The notes under the pieces: model-generated | Told to the model about the DNA's origin: nothing | Databases searched by the model: none | What the model saw: only the letters and a program-made list of their open reading frames with translations | Program-made: the position numbers and the translations under genes | In this document: positions 35,322 to 44,695 of the stretch, piece by piece | Layout: the number at the start of each line of letters is the position of its first letter | Position numbering within the stretch: the stretch's first letter is position 1 | Assembly: GCF_000152725.1 (NCBI RefSeq) | Contig: NZ_CH724131.1 | Location: forward strand, 3,189,648-3,253,647 | Direction: 5' to 3' | Source of the DNA: Pseudooceanicola batsensis HTCC2597 | GTDB taxonomy: Bacteria; Pseudomonadota; Alphaproteobacteria; Rhodobacterales; Rhodobacteraceae | DNA length: 64,000 nt

Positions 35322-37517
35322 TTGGACCTGACCTCACATTACGATCCCGGCGCGCTGGTTTCGGTTCTGACCACGCAGCCTATTGACCGGCTGCTGGACT
35401 ACCGCGCCCCGGCGGGGGGCTGCATGCAGGGGGCCTATGTCCAGGTGCCGCTCGGGCCCCGGCAGGTGCTGGGCGTCGTCTGGGGGCCGGGGCAGGGCAA
35501 CTACGACCTGTCGAAGATCCGGCCCGTCACCAGGGTGCTGGACGCGGCACCGATGCGCGACGAGATGCGCGAGTTCCTGACCCGCGCGGGAGATTACACG
35601 CTGACGCCCATGTCGGCGATGCTGCGTCTCGCCACCCGCGCCCCCGGGCTGAGCGACCCGCCCTCGATGCAGAAGGTCTATCGCCTGGGCCAGGCCGAAC
35701 CCGACCGCATGACCGACGCCCGCCGACGGGTGCTGGAGGTCCTGCGCGACTATGGCGGGCTGTCCTTCACCCAGAAGGAACTGGCCGAGATGGCCGGTGT
35801 CTCCACCGGCGTGATCAAGGGCCTGGTGCAGCAGGGTGCCGTGCGCGAAGAACAGGCGCCCCGCGACACGCCCTATCCGCGGATGGACACCGACCGGCAC
35901 GGCAAGCCGCTGACCGACAGCCAGGCCGCCGCCGCCGACCGGCTTTCGGCGGCGCTGCAGGATGGCGGATACGGCACGACCCTGCTGCGCGGTGTCACCG
36001 GGTCGGGCAAGACCGAGGTCTATCTCGAGGCGGTGGCCGCCTGTCTCGCCGCCGGCCGGCAGGCGCTGGTCCTGCTGCCCGAGATCGCCCTGTCGGAACA
36101 GTTCCTCGTCAGGGTCGAGCAGCGTTTCGGCGCGAAACCGGTCGAATGGCATTCCGGCGTCACCATGACCGAGCGGCGCCGGGCCTGGAAGATGGTCGGG
36201 CAGGGGCAGGCGGAACTGGTGGTCGGGGCGCGGTCGGCGCTGTTCCTGCCCTTCCGCGACCTTGGCCTGATCGTCGTCGACGAAGAGCACGACACCTCGT
36301 ACAAACAGGAGGACGGGGTGCTCTACAACGCGCGCGACATGGCCGTGCTGCGCGCCTCGATCGCGGGGGCGCGGGTCGTTCTGGCCTCGGCCACGCCGTC
36401 GCTCGAGACCTGGGCCAATGCCGATGCCGGGAAGTATGACCGGCTGGATCTCGGCGCGCGCTACGGTGCGGCGGTCCTGCCCGAGATGCGCGCCATCGAC
36501 ATGCGGGCGGAACGGATCGAGCCGGGGCGCTGGATTTCCCCCGCGCTGGCCCATGCGGTGCAGCGGCGCATCGCGAAAGGCGAGCAGTCGCTTCTGTTCC
36601 TGAACCGCCGTGGCTATGCGCCGGTGACGCTCTGCAGGGCCTGCGGGGAACAGATCGGCTGCGATCATTGCGACGCGCGCATGGTGGAGCACCGCTTTCT
36701 CAAGCGCCTGGTCTGCCACCAATGCGGCGAGACCCGGCCGATGCCCGAGGCCTGTCCCGCCTGCGGGGTCGAGGGCCGGCTGGCCCCGATCGGCCCCGGG
36801 GTCGAACGCCTGGCCGAGGAGGTCGCGGAGGTCTTCCCCGAGGCCAGGGCGGCCGTCCTGTCCTCGGATCTCTTCTCCTCGGCCCGCGCGCTGAAGGAGG
36901 CCATCGCCGGGATCGCCGAGGGCGATGTGGACATCGTCATCGGCACGCAGCTTGTGGCCAAGGGGCACAATTTTCCCAACCTCACGCTGGTGGGCGTGAT
37001 CGACGCCGACCTCGGGCTGCAGGGGTCCGACCTGCGCGCGGCCGAACGGACGTTTCAGCTGATGCGCCAGGTGGCGGGGCGTGCCGGCCGCGCCGAGACC
37101 CCGGGCGAGGCGCTCTTGCAGACGCATCAGCCGGATCACCCGGTGATCCGCGCCATCCTGACGGGGGACGAGGAGGCCTTCTGGACGGCCGAGGCCACGG
37201 CGCGCCGGCTGGCCGGGATGCCGCCCTACGGCCGGCTGGCGGCGGTGATCCTGTCAGCCACCGAGGCCAGGACGGCCTTCGAGGCGGGCCAGGACCTCGC
37301 CCGCCGCACCGGGCCGCTCGCGCGGCTGCAGGCCCAGGTCTTCGGCCCCGCCGCCGCGCCGATCGCCCGCATCCGCGGGCGGCACCGGGTGCGCCTGCTG
37401 GTCAAGGCGGACAAGGGCGTGGCGCTGCAGCAGGCCATGGCGCAGTGGGTCGGACAGCTGCGGCCGGACCGGGATCTGCGGGTGGCGGTGGACATCGACC
37501 CGCAGTCGTTCTTCTGA
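35322..37517 (+). CDS. priA: Primosomal replication protein PriA
   Basis: DNA helicase that restarts stalled replication forks. The 731-residue protein has the N-terminal 3'-end-binding domain, Walker A GVTGSGKTEVYLE near residue 224, the DEEHDTSYKQ motif, and four CxxC zinc pairs in CRACGEQIGCDHCDARM and CHQCGETRPMPEACPACG. GTQLVAKGHNFPNLTLVGVI and RTFQLMRQVAGRAGR are the late helicase motifs. The start is a TTG at 35322 with GGAG 7 bases upstream; the next in-frame ATG would remove conserved sequence. Confidence 0.94.
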   Translation: MDLTSHYDPGALVSVLTTQPIDRLLDYRAPAGGCMQGAYVQVPLGPRQVLGVVWGPGQGNYDLSKIRPVTRVLDAAPMRDEMREFLTRAGDYTLTPMSAMLRLATRAPGLSDPPSMQKVYRLGQAEPDRMTDARRRVLEVLRDYGGLSFTQKELAEMAGVSTGVIKGLVQQGAVREEQAPRDTPYPRMDTDRHGKPLTDSQAAAADRLSAALQDGGYGTTLLRGVTGSGKTEVYLEAVAACLAAGRQALVLLPEIALSEQFLVRVEQRFGAKPVEWHSGVTMTERRRAWKMVGQGQAELVVGARSALFLPFRDLGLIVVDEEHDTSYKQEDGVLYNARDMAVLRASIAGARVVLASATPSLETWANADAGKYDRLDLGARYGAAVLPEMRAIDMRAERIEPGRWISPALAHAVQRRIAKGEQSLLFLNRRGYAPVTLCRACGEQIGCDHCDARMVEHRFLKRLVCHQCGETRPMPEACPACGVEGRLAPIGPGVERLAEEVAEVFPEARAAVLSSDLFSSARALKEAIAGIAEGDVDIVIGTQLVAKGHNFPNLTLVGVIDADLGLQGSDLRAAERTFQLMRQVAGRAGRAETPGEALLQTHQPDHPVIRAILTGDEEAFWTAEATARRLAGMPPYGRLAAVILSATEARTAFEAGQDLARRTGPLARLQAQVFGPAAAPIARIRGRHRVRLLVKADKGVALQQAMAQWVGQLRPDRDLRVAVDIDPQSFF

Positions 37518-37566
37518 CCGGCGGAGCCAGCGGTGCGCGCGATGCGCGCATTCGATTCAAGGGCAA

Positions 37567-37587
37567 CGAGGGGGTTTCACCCCCTCG
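37567..37587 (+). terminator. Hairpin after priA
   Basis: A perfect 9-bp stem, CGAGGGGGT-TTC-ACCCCCTCG, starts 50 bases after the priA stop. It is followed by a family-1 intergenic repeat and then a T run (TATTTTT at 37601). It is a plausible transcript end. Confidence 0.5.
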
Positions 37588-37590
37588 AGC

Positions 37591-37624
37591 TCCCCCAGGA
37601 TATTTTTCGGACCAAAGAAGCAGG
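37591..37624. repeat. Intergenic repeat family 1, copy 2
   Basis: On the minus strand this reads CTGCTTCTTTGGTCCGAAAA then ATATCCTGGGGGA, the same layout as 6995-7030 and 58815-58847. It lies between priA and the MFS gene. Confidence 0.45.
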
Positions 37625-37802
37625 CAGGGCGCGGCCAGTGTTCGGTGGCGCAGACCGGGGAGGTCTCCTGTGCGGCAGCTGGGCGGGACCCGCGCCACGG
37701 CCTTGCCTGCCGGACCGGCCGGCCGGGCGACGAGGTGGCGGGGGACCGGCGGACGAGAACAGGCCTCTCGCCATCGCCCGGGAATGGGCGTATGGGAGAT
37801 GC

Positions 37803-39035
37803 ATGACGAACGTACTCGATCTCCACGCGGCCCAGGATCTGCCGGCATGGCGCAGGCCCGTGACGCTGCTTTTCGTCATGGCCGCCGCGATGCCGATCGC
37901 CTTCGCGACGTGGTCCGCGCTGCTCAACAACTTCGTCATCGAGGTGGCGCAGTTCGACGGTGCGGACATCGGCTGGCTGCACACCGTGCGCGAGATCCCG
38001 GGGTTCCTAGCCATCGGGGTGATCGCGCTGATCATCTTCGTGCGCGAGCAGGTGCTCGGGCTGGTCTCGCTGACGATGCTGGGCGCGGCGACGGCGGTGA
38101 CGGCCTGGTTCCCGTCGCTCGGGGGCATCCTGACCATCACCCTGCTCAGCTCGATCGGCTTTCACTATTACGAGACGGTCAACCAGTCGCTGCAGCTGCA
38201 GTGGCTAAGCAGGGAAGAGGCGCCGCGCGTGCTGGGCCTGCTGCTGGCCGTGGGCTCGGCGGCGACGCTCTGTTCCTACGGGCTGATCGTTTTGCTGTGG
38301 GAGCCGCTCGGCCTGACCTACAACATCGTGTACCTGCTGGCGGGCGGACTGACCGCGGCAATCGCGATCTTCGCCATGATCGCCTATCCGCAGTTCGAGG
38401 CGCCCAACCCGCAGGTCAAGAAGATGATCCTGCGCCGGCGCTACTGGCTGTATTACCTGCTGCAGTTCATGGCGGGGGCGCGGCGCCAGATCTTCGTCGT
38501 CTTCGCCGGGTTCATGATGGTCGAGCGGTTCGGCTTCGACGTGCACGAGGTGACAGGCCTCTTCCTGATCAACCTCGTCGCGAACATGATCTTCGCACCC
38601 CTGCTGGGCCGCGCGGTCGCGCGATACGGCGAGCGGAACACGCTGATGTTCGAGTATTTCGGGCTGGTCTGCGTCTTCTCGGCCTACGGCGGGATCTACT
38701 ATTTCGGCTGGGGCGTCGTGCTGGCGGCGACGCTCTACGTGATCGATCATATCTTCTTTGCCATGGCGCTGGCGCTCAAGACCTATTTCCAGAAGATCGC
38801 CGATCCGGGCGACATCGCCCCGACCGCGGCGGTGGCCTTCACGATCAACCATATCGCGGCCGTCTTCCTGCCGGCGCTCCTGGGCTATTTCTGGCTCGTC
38901 TCGTCGGGCGGCGTCTTTGTCCTCGCCGCCGGCATGGCCGCCTGTTCCCTCGCCCTTTCGATGCTCATCCCGCGTCATCCCGAACCGGGGCACGAAACCG
39001 TCTTCGCCCGCACCCTCCCGCTTGCCGCGGAGTGA
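37803..39035 (+). CDS. MFS transporter
   Basis: A 410-residue membrane carrier with about twelve hydrophobic segments. The N-terminal half contains FATWSALLNNFVIEVAQFDG and the loop REIPGFLAIGVIAL; the conserved MFS loop motif is weak. FHYYETVNQSLQLQWLSREE and APRVLGLLLAVGSAA are conserved-looking, which suggests a specific subfamily I cannot name. GGGAG precedes the ATG at 37803. The substrate is unknown. Confidence 0.82.
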   Translation: MTNVLDLHAAQDLPAWRRPVTLLFVMAAAMPIAFATWSALLNNFVIEVAQFDGADIGWLHTVREIPGFLAIGVIALIIFVREQVLGLVSLTMLGAATAVTAWFPSLGGILTITLLSSIGFHYYETVNQSLQLQWLSREEAPRVLGLLLAVGSAATLCSYGLIVLLWEPLGLTYNIVYLLAGGLTAAIAIFAMIAYPQFEAPNPQVKKMILRRRYWLYYLLQFMAGARRQIFVVFAGFMMVERFGFDVHEVTGLFLINLVANMIFAPLLGRAVARYGERNTLMFEYFGLVCVFSAYGGIYYFGWGVVLAATLYVIDHIFFAMALALKTYFQKIADPGDIAPTAAVAFTINHIAAVFLPALLGYFWLVSSGGVFVLAAGMAACSLALSMLIPRHPEPGHETVFARTLPLAAE

Positions 39036-39167
39036 GGAGGCCCTTCGCCCCCGCTGCCCGATCCGGCCCCCGGCCTGTCGTCTGCCGGCCCCGAAACCCG
39101 CCCGGGCTCCTTGACGTGCCCGCCGCCGCCGAATAGGCGCGGTGCGGATCGCAGAGGAACTCGGACC

Positions 39168-40040
39168 ATGCCAACCTTCACCGCCCTCACCACCCTGCCG
39201 GGCAAGGACCGCGCCGAAGCCCTGGGCGAGGCGATGGACGCCCTGACGCCGGAACCCTACGGCGTCGGCGTCTTCGAGATCGAGGACGGATCGGGCCTGT
39301 GGGAGGTCGGCGGCTATTTCAGCGAGCGCCCGGACGAGGCGGGGTTGGCCCTTCTCGCCACGTTGCACGAGGCGCGGCCCTTTGCCGTGTCCGAACTGCC
39401 CGAGACGGACTGGGTGGCCAAGGTCCGGCGCGAACTGGCGCCGGTCCGGGCCGGGCGGTTCTATCTCTATGGCAGCCACGACGCCGGGACCGTGCCCGAG
39501 GATGCCGTGCCGCTGCTGATCGAGGCCGCCATGGCCTTCGGCACGGGGCATCACGGCACGACCAGGGGGTGCCTGGAGGCGCTCGACCGGCTGGCCGACC
39601 GCGGGGTCGTGGCAGGCAGCGTCGCGGATATCGGCTGCGGCACCGCCGTCCTTGCCATGGCCGCCGCCCGCATCTGGCCGGTCACCCCGGTGGCCAGCGA
39701 CATCGACCCCGTCGCTGTCGAGGTGGCCGAGGCGAACCTTGCGGCGAACGACATGGCGGGGCGGGTCGTCTGCATCGAGGCGACCGGCTTCGATCACCCC
39801 CGGATCGCCGCGGGCGCGCCCTACGACCTGATCTTCGCCAACATCCTCAAGGGACCGCTGATCGACCTGGCCCCGGACCTGGCGCGGCACCTGGCGCCGG
39901 GGGGGCATGCGATTCTCTCGGGGCTTCTGAACGATCAGGCCGACGAGGTGGCGGACGCCTATGCCGCCCAGGGGCTGGACCGCGCCGAGGCGACGCGGAT
40001 CGGCGACTGGACCACGCTGCTGCTCGGTCGCGCCAACTGA
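39168..40040 (+). CDS. prmA: Ribosomal protein L11 methyltransferase
   Basis: Methylates ribosomal protein L11 using S-adenosylmethionine. The 290-residue protein has the linker motif EAAMAFGTGHHGTTRGCLEA, the SAM motif VADIGCGTAVLAMAAAR near residue 150, and the catalytic-site FANILKGPLIDLAPDLARHL, where the PrmA signature N-I-L is kept. The ATG at 39168 starts the conserved part; the frame is open upstream without homology. It stands alone. Confidence 0.9.
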   Translation: MPTFTALTTLPGKDRAEALGEAMDALTPEPYGVGVFEIEDGSGLWEVGGYFSERPDEAGLALLATLHEARPFAVSELPETDWVAKVRRELAPVRAGRFYLYGSHDAGTVPEDAVPLLIEAAMAFGTGHHGTTRGCLEALDRLADRGVVAGSVADIGCGTAVLAMAAARIWPVTPVASDIDPVAVEVAEANLAANDMAGRVVCIEATGFDHPRIAAGAPYDLIFANILKGPLIDLAPDLARHLAPGGHAILSGLLNDQADEVADAYAAQGLDRAEATRIGDWTTLLLGRAN

Positions 40041-40121
40041 CCCAAGTCCGGCCAAAATCTGGCCTCAATCGCTCTTTACCAACTTCTCCGGGAAAAGATC
40101 CTGAGGAGCGGGACAAGAGCA

Positions 40122-40481
40122 ATGAAGGACGGGTTCGCACATTTCGACCGGAGACTGGAGCGGCTGGAAGACCGCCGCGCCGCGCTGGAAGAGGGGTCAC
40201 GCCTGGAGCTGGATGACACCGGGCTGATGAAGCTGATGCCCTCGGGCACCCGCCGACGCCAGATCGGCCGGGCGATGCCCGTTCGGGCGATGTTGATCAT
40301 CGCCGGCGTTCTGCTGACCTTCAAGGGCTTCCTGCTCTACCAGTTGGGTTTCGCGAAATACTCCGCCAAGGTGGCCGCGATGGCCGATGGCGACATGATG
40401 GACCGGCTCGGCGCCAAGGTGATGCAGATCGAACCGGTGACCCTCTGGGTCTACAACGCCATCAGCTTCATCGTCGGCTGA
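40122..40481 (+). CDS. Small single-pass membrane protein, function unknown
   Basis: A 119-residue protein with a highly charged N-terminus (HFDRRLERLEDRRAALEEG), one long hydrophobic segment (about residues 54-74) and a weaker one at the C-terminus. AGGAG lies some 14 bases upstream of the ATG. It is 81 bases downstream of prmA. No family is recognised. Confidence 0.7.
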   Translation: MKDGFAHFDRRLERLEDRRAALEEGSRLELDDTGLMKLMPSGTRRRQIGRAMPVRAMLIIAGVLLTFKGFLLYQLGFAKYSAKVAAMADGDMMDRLGAKVMQIEPVTLWVYNAISFIVG

Positions 40482-40506
40482 CTGCGCCCGGCCTGTCGTC
40501 CGCCCC

Positions 40507-40541
40507 AAAAAAAGGCCGCGGCCCCCGGGGGGACGCGGCGC
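40507..40541 (-). terminator. Intrinsic terminator of the DUF1127 gene
   Basis: Read on the minus strand, GCCGCG-T-CCCC pairs with GGGG-C-CGCGGC and is followed by seven T's (complement of 40507-40513). It starts about 24 bases beyond the DUF1127 stop codon and is the clearest intrinsic terminator on this strand in the window. Confidence 0.8.
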
Positions 40542-40564
40542 TTTGTCGTCGGTGCGGTCGCCGG

Positions 40565-40768
40565 TCAGCGCAGGTCGCCGATCTCGGACCGGAGCAGACC
40601 GATATCGGACAGTTCGCGGTCGGTGAGACCGCCGAGGATCCGGCGGGTGACGCGGCGGTCGTTCCAGTCGCGCAGCGCGAGATGCAGGTTCGAGAGGGCG
40701 CGGCCGATGTGGCCGAGCGTCTCGACATAGGCGGTCTGGGGGCGGGGTTTCATCGTGTAGACGGACAT
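40565..40768 (-). CDS. DUF1127 small protein
   Basis: A 67-residue basic protein with the DUF1127 (YjiS-like) C-terminal motif RRILGGLTDRELSDIGLLRS followed by EIGDLR. Members in Rhodobacter (CcaF1) and Agrobacterium bind RNA and influence small-RNA maturation and stress gene expression; that role is inferred here from the family only. It ends in a strong terminator. The 338 bp upstream, shared with ruvC, hold no gene. Confidence 0.9.
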   Translation of the reverse strand: MSVYTMKPRPQTAYVETLGHIGRALSNLHLALRDWNDRRVTRRILGGLTDRELSDIGLLRSEIGDLR

Positions 40769-41106
40769 GGCGGGGGTCCTTGGCCGGAGGAGCGGATACA
40801 TGTTTTCAAACCGCCCAATAATCGAGCTTTCGCCGCCCGGGAAGCAGAGTTGTTGCATGGGTCCCATGAGATTTCTGCATGGCTCGGAGAGCGGTCCAAA
40901 TCATTGATATCAGGTTGATAATCAGGCGCCCGGGAGTGTCGCTCGGACCCGCCGCGACGTCGCTTTCGGCCGGTGCGGGTCGTTTCCCGGGATTGTGCTG
41001 TCGCAAACCGACCTTGGTCCGCCGGATGTATCGCCCTTGGCGGATGTTCACTATTCGTGCTAGATGTTGCCAAAAGGACAAGGTCGCAGTCATGCGAAGG
41101 GGCAGT
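40769..41106. other. 338-bp gap between divergent DUF1127 and ruvC
   Basis: The stretch is more A+T-rich than its surroundings around 40795-40920, with imperfect palindromes such as ATGGGTCCCAT (40857-40867) and TGATATCA (40905-40912). No open frame with a ribosome site is seen. It must carry the two divergent promoters and could hold a small RNA. Confidence 0.5.
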
Positions 41107-41610
41107 ATGAGAGTCATCGGCATAGATCCGGGCCTGCGAAGCCTGGGTTGGGGCGTGATATCGGTCTCGGGCAGCCGAATCAGCCACGTGGCGAACGGGC
41201 AGTGCGCGGGCAGCGGAACCGAGATGGCCGAACGCCTGCTGTCGCTTCACGCGGCCCTGACCGCCGTGCTGATCGAACACGCGCCCGACGCCGCCGCGGT
41301 CGAACAGGTCTTCGTCAACACCAACGGGGCGGGAACGCTCAAGCTGGGGCAGGCGCGGGGGATCGCGCTGCTGGTCCCGGCGCAGGCGGGGCTTCCGGTC
41401 GGGGAATACGCGCCGAACACCGTGAAGAAGAGCGTGGTGGGCGTCGGTCACGCCGCCAAGGAGCAGGTGCAGCACATGGTGCGCCTGCAGCTGCCCGGTG
41501 TCGATCTCTCGGGTCCCGACGCCGCCGATGCCCTGGCCATCGCGATCTGCCATGCCCATCACCTCGGTTCGGCCGCCGCCATGTCGCGCGCGACGAAGGT
41601 GCGCGCATGA
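41107..41610 (+). CDS. ruvC: Holliday junction resolvase RuvC
   Basis: Endonuclease that cuts four-way junctions in recombination. The 167-residue protein starts [18 protein letters not shown] with the first catalytic Asp (residue 7), has [20 protein letters not shown] with the catalytic Glu, and the last acids in [23 protein letters not shown] precedes the ATG at 41107; an ATG five codons upstream is less well placed. It overlaps ruvA by 4 bases (ATGA) and starts the ruvCAB operon. Confidence 0.95.
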   Translation: MRVIGIDPGLRSLGWGVISVSGSRISHVANGQCAGSGTEMAERLLSLHAALTAVLIEHAPDAAAVEQVFVNTNGAGTLKLGQARGIALLVPAQAGLPVGEYAPNTVKKSVVGVGHAAKEQVQHMVRLQLPGVDLSGPDAADALAIAICHAHHLGSAAAMSRATKVRA

Positions 41611-42269
41611 TCGGGCGGTTGGCAGGGCGCATCGACATGCGCGGCCCCGATCATGTTCTGATCGACGTGCGCGGCGTGGGATACGTGGTCTTCGTCTCGG
41701 ACCGCACGCTCGCCACGCTGCCCGGCGCGGGCGAGGCCGCCGCGCTCTATACCGAACTGATCGTGCGCGAGGACCTGCTCCAGCTCTACGGCTTCCCGAC
41801 CCTGGTCGAGAAGGAATGGTTCCGCCTGCTGACGTCGGTTCAGGGCGTCGGCGCCAAGGGCGCGCTGGCGATCCTGGGCGCGCTCGGGGCAGAGGGGCTG
41901 GGCCGCGCCATCGCGCTCGGCGATCAGGCGTCGGTCAAGGCGGCCAAGGGCATCGGCCCCAAGACCGCGCAGAGGATCGTGCTGGAACTCAAGGACAAGG
42001 CCCCCGCGGTCATGGCCATGGGCGGGGCCGCCCCCACGTCGGCCGCGCCGGCCGAGACCGAGGTGGTCGAGCCTGTCCCCGCGCCGGCCGCCACCGCGGC
42101 GCCCGCCTCGACGGCCTCGGCCCAGGCCGAGGCGCTCTCGGCCTTGGGCAACCTCGGCTACGGCCCGTCCGAGGCCGCCGCCGCCGTGGCCGAAGCCGCG
42201 GGCGAGACACCCAGGGCCGACACCGCCGCGCTGATCCGGAGCGCCCTCAGGCGCCTGGCTCCGGCCTGA
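41607..42269 (+). CDS. ruvA: Holliday junction branch migration protein RuvA
   Basis: Binds the four-way junction and loads RuvB. The 220-residue protein has the OB-fold N-terminus [20 protein letters not shown], the helix-hairpin-helix DNA-binding pairs [16 protein letters not shown] and [16 protein letters not shown], an Ala/Pro-rich linker (about 132-170), and the C-terminal RuvB-binding domain [20 protein letters not shown]. Start fixed by the overlap with ruvC; ruvB begins 9 bases after the stop. Confidence 0.95.
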   Translation: MIGRLAGRIDMRGPDHVLIDVRGVGYVVFVSDRTLATLPGAGEAAALYTELIVREDLLQLYGFPTLVEKEWFRLLTSVQGVGAKGALAILGALGAEGLGRAIALGDQASVKAAKGIGPKTAQRIVLELKDKAPAVMAMGGAAPTSAAPAETEVVEPVPAPAATAAPASTASAQAEALSALGNLGYGPSEAAAAVAEAAGETPRADTAALIRSALRRLAPA

Positions 42270-42278
42270 GGTGGATAG

Positions 42279-43307
42279 ATGAGCTCCGATCCCACGCTCC
42301 GCCCCGACCCGCTCCCCGAGGATGCCGAGGACACCCGCGCCCTGCGGCCCCAGACGCTCGACGACTTCATCGGCCAGCGCGAGGCGCGCGCCAACCTGCG
42401 GGTCTTCGTCCAGTCGGCCCGCCAGCGCGGCGAGGCGATGGACCACACGCTGTTCCACGGTCCTCCGGGCCTCGGCAAGACGACCCTGGCGCAGATCATG
42501 GCGCGCGAACTCGGCGTGAACTTCCGGATGACCTCGGGCCCCGTCCTTGCCAAGGCCGGGGATCTGGCCGCGATCCTCACCAATCTCGAGGCGCGCGACG
42601 TCCTCTTCATCGACGAGATCCATCGCCTCAACCCGGCGGTGGAAGAGGTGCTCTATCCCGCGCTCGAGGATTTCGAGCTCGACCTCGTGATCGGCGAAGG
42701 CCCCGCCGCCCGCACCGTGCGGATCGAACTGCAGCCCTTCACGCTGGTCGGGGCGACCACGCGGCTCGGCCTGCTGACCACGCCGCTGCGCGACCGGTTC
42801 GGCATCCCGACCCGTTTGCAGTTCTACACCGAGGACGAGTTGCACGAGATCGTCACCCGCAACGCCCGCAAGCTCGGCGCCCCCGCCGATGCCGATGGCG
42901 CGCGCGAGATCGCCCGCCGCGCGCGCGGCACCCCCCGGATCGCCGGCCGCCTGCTGCGCCGGGTCGTCGACTTCGCCGTGGTCGAGGGCGACGGCCGCAT
43001 CACCCGCGACCTCGCCGACAATGCGCTGACCAGGCTCGGCGTCGACAACCTTGGCCTGGACGGGGCCGACCGGCGGTATCTGAAGATGATCGGCGAGGAC
43101 TACCAGGGCGGTCCTGTCGGGATCGAGACACTCTGCGCCGCGCTTAGCGAAAGCCGCGATTCCGTCGAGGAGGTGATCGAGCCCTACCTGCTGCAACAGG
43201 CGCTGATCCAGCGCACGCCGCGCGGCCGGATGCTGGCGGCACGGGGATGGGCGCATATCGGCCTGCCGCCGCCGCGCGCGCCCGGTCAGGCCACCCTGTT
43301 CGAGTGA
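42279..43307 (+). CDS. ruvB: Holliday junction branch migration ATPase RuvB
   Basis: Hexameric AAA+ motor that drives branch migration with RuvA. The 342-residue protein has [19 protein letters not shown], Walker [15 protein letters not shown], Walker [10 protein letters not shown], sensor [19 protein letters not shown] with the arginine finger, and the winged-helix C-terminus with [26 protein letters not shown] precedes the ATG. It closes the ruvCAB cluster. Confidence 0.96.
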   Translation: MSSDPTLRPDPLPEDAEDTRALRPQTLDDFIGQREARANLRVFVQSARQRGEAMDHTLFHGPPGLGKTTLAQIMARELGVNFRMTSGPVLAKAGDLAAILTNLEARDVLFIDEIHRLNPAVEEVLYPALEDFELDLVIGEGPAARTVRIELQPFTLVGATTRLGLLTTPLRDRFGIPTRLQFYTEDELHEIVTRNARKLGAPADADGAREIARRARGTPRIAGRLLRRVVDFAVVEGDGRITRDLADNALTRLGVDNLGLDGADRRYLKMIGEDYQGGPVGIETLCAALSESRDSVEEVIEPYLLQQALIQRTPRGRMLAARGWAHIGLPPPRAPGQATLFE

Positions 43308-43443
43308 CGGCCTGCGAAGAATCGCGTCGGCGCCGGCACGCGGCGGGATGAAATCATCTGAATATGCTGTTTTTTCTTGCCCTCGGCTCCTCGGGCGGGC
43401 ATCGATCCTGCTCAGGCATTCGACGGAAAATGGGGCCGGTAAC

Positions 43444-44082
43444 GTGAGCACGCTTCACCCGGAGCCGGAAGACATCGAGAACCTGTTCACCCGTCCGGAC
43501 GGATCGTTCCAGTTCGCCCGGTGGAACCGCCCCATCGTTCCGGTCGTCTTCGGTGTCGAGGACACGAGCCTGCCGCCCCTGAAGGGCGCGATCGAAACCG
43601 TCGTGGCCATGGCGGGTCACGCTACGGCCGAAACCGATCCCGAACTCGGCACGAACCTGATGGTCTTCTTCCTGCGCGACTGGCAGGAGTTGGCGGATCT
43701 CGAGGGGCTCGACCAGATGATCCCCGATCTCGGCGCGCTGGTGCCGCGACTGATGGGGGCCGAGGCCGGCCAGTACCGGCACATCCGTTTCGACGACGAG
43801 GGGGCGATCCGCGCCGTCTTTGCCTTTATCAGGATGCGCGGGGATCAGGCCCGGCGCCCGGCCGAGGAGATCGGCCTCGATCTGGCGGTGAAATCCATGC
43901 TGGACTGGGGCCCGGAAGCTTTCGCCGCACAGCCCACCCTGCTGCGCGGAGAGGACGGGGTGGGCCGCCTGCATCCCATGCCCGCCTCGGTGATCCGCGC
44001 CGCCTATGACCCCGTGCTGCCGGCCTCGGCGCAGGACAGGGGCCATGCGCTGCGCATCTACGCCCGGCTGGGCCGGACCTGA
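43444..44082 (+). CDS. Conserved hypothetical protein, 212 residues
   Basis: I do not recognise a named family. From the GTG at 43444 the protein reads VSTLHPEPEDIENLFTRPDG and then FQFARWNRPIVPVVFGVED, is soluble, acidic and has no signal peptide. The frame runs 32 codons further upstream, but the composition changes there. It lies between ruvB and ybgC on the same strand; in related genomes hypothetical genes are common at this place, so function cannot be inferred from context. Confidence 0.72.
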   Translation: MSTLHPEPEDIENLFTRPDGSFQFARWNRPIVPVVFGVEDTSLPPLKGAIETVVAMAGHATAETDPELGTNLMVFFLRDWQELADLEGLDQMIPDLGALVPRLMGAEAGQYRHIRFDDEGAIRAVFAFIRMRGDQARRPAEEIGLDLAVKSMLDWGPEAFAAQPTLLRGEDGVGRLHPMPASVIRAAYDPVLPASAQDRGHALRIYARLGRT

Positions 44083-44088
44083 GGCCGG

Positions 44089-44120
44089 GCGCCGTGCCTG
44101 AATTGCGCCGTGCCTGAATT
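44089..44120 (+). repeat. Tandem 16-bp direct repeat
   Basis: GCGCCGTGCCTGAATT occurs twice without spacer, followed by GCGCCG as the start of a third unit. It fills the short gap between the hypothetical gene and ybgC. Confidence 0.8.
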
Positions 44121-44184
44121 GCGCCGCACCGTCTTGTGATTCCGCCGGCTTCGGTGTCTTCTCCGCGCGGCAGCGGAGGGGAAG

Positions 44185-44574
44185 ATGACGCATCGATTTC
44201 AGCTTCGGGTGTATTACGAGGACACCGATCTCGCCGGGATCGTCTATTACGCCAACTACCTGAAATTCATCGAACGCGCCCGCAGCGAATGGGTCCGGTC
44301 GCTCGGCATCGACCAGAGGGCGATGAAGGAGGACACCGGCATCGTCTTCGCCGTCCGCCGGATCGAGGCCGACTACCTCGCGCCGGCGCAGTTCGATGAC
44401 GAACTCGAGGTGACGACCGTGACCGAGATGGTGACCGGCGCGCGGATCGTCCTGAAACAGGAGGTGCTGCGCGAGGCCGAGCCCCTGTTCTCCGCGCTCG
44501 TGACCGTGGTCGCGCTGAACGAAACCGGCCATCCCGCACGCCTCCCGGCGAATATCCGCCTGTTGATGCACTGA
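44185..44574 (+). CDS. ybgC: Tol-Pal associated acyl-CoA thioesterase YbgC
   Basis: A 129-residue hotdog-fold thioesterase, first gene of the Tol-Pal cluster. The active-site segment YYEDTDLAGIVYYANYLKFI with the catalytic Asp is characteristic of the 4HBT/YbgC group, followed by ERARSEWVRSLGID. GGAGGGGAAG precedes the ATG. It acts on short-chain or phospholipid-linked acyl thioesters in other bacteria; its exact link to Tol-Pal function is unresolved. Confidence 0.93.
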   Translation: MTHRFQLRVYYEDTDLAGIVYYANYLKFIERARSEWVRSLGIDQRAMKEDTGIVFAVRRIEADYLAPAQFDDELEVTTVTEMVTGARIVLKQEVLREAEPLFSALVTVVALNETGHPARLPANIRLLMH

Positions 44575-44695
44575 AAAACCGACGCAACGCGCGCTCGCGG
44601 CAATGTGTTGGCCAACTGCGTTGAGATCCGGTACATTCCGCTGCAACGAGGCCGCGAAAGACGGCCCGAATTTTTGTTTCTGACGAGCAGGCAGA

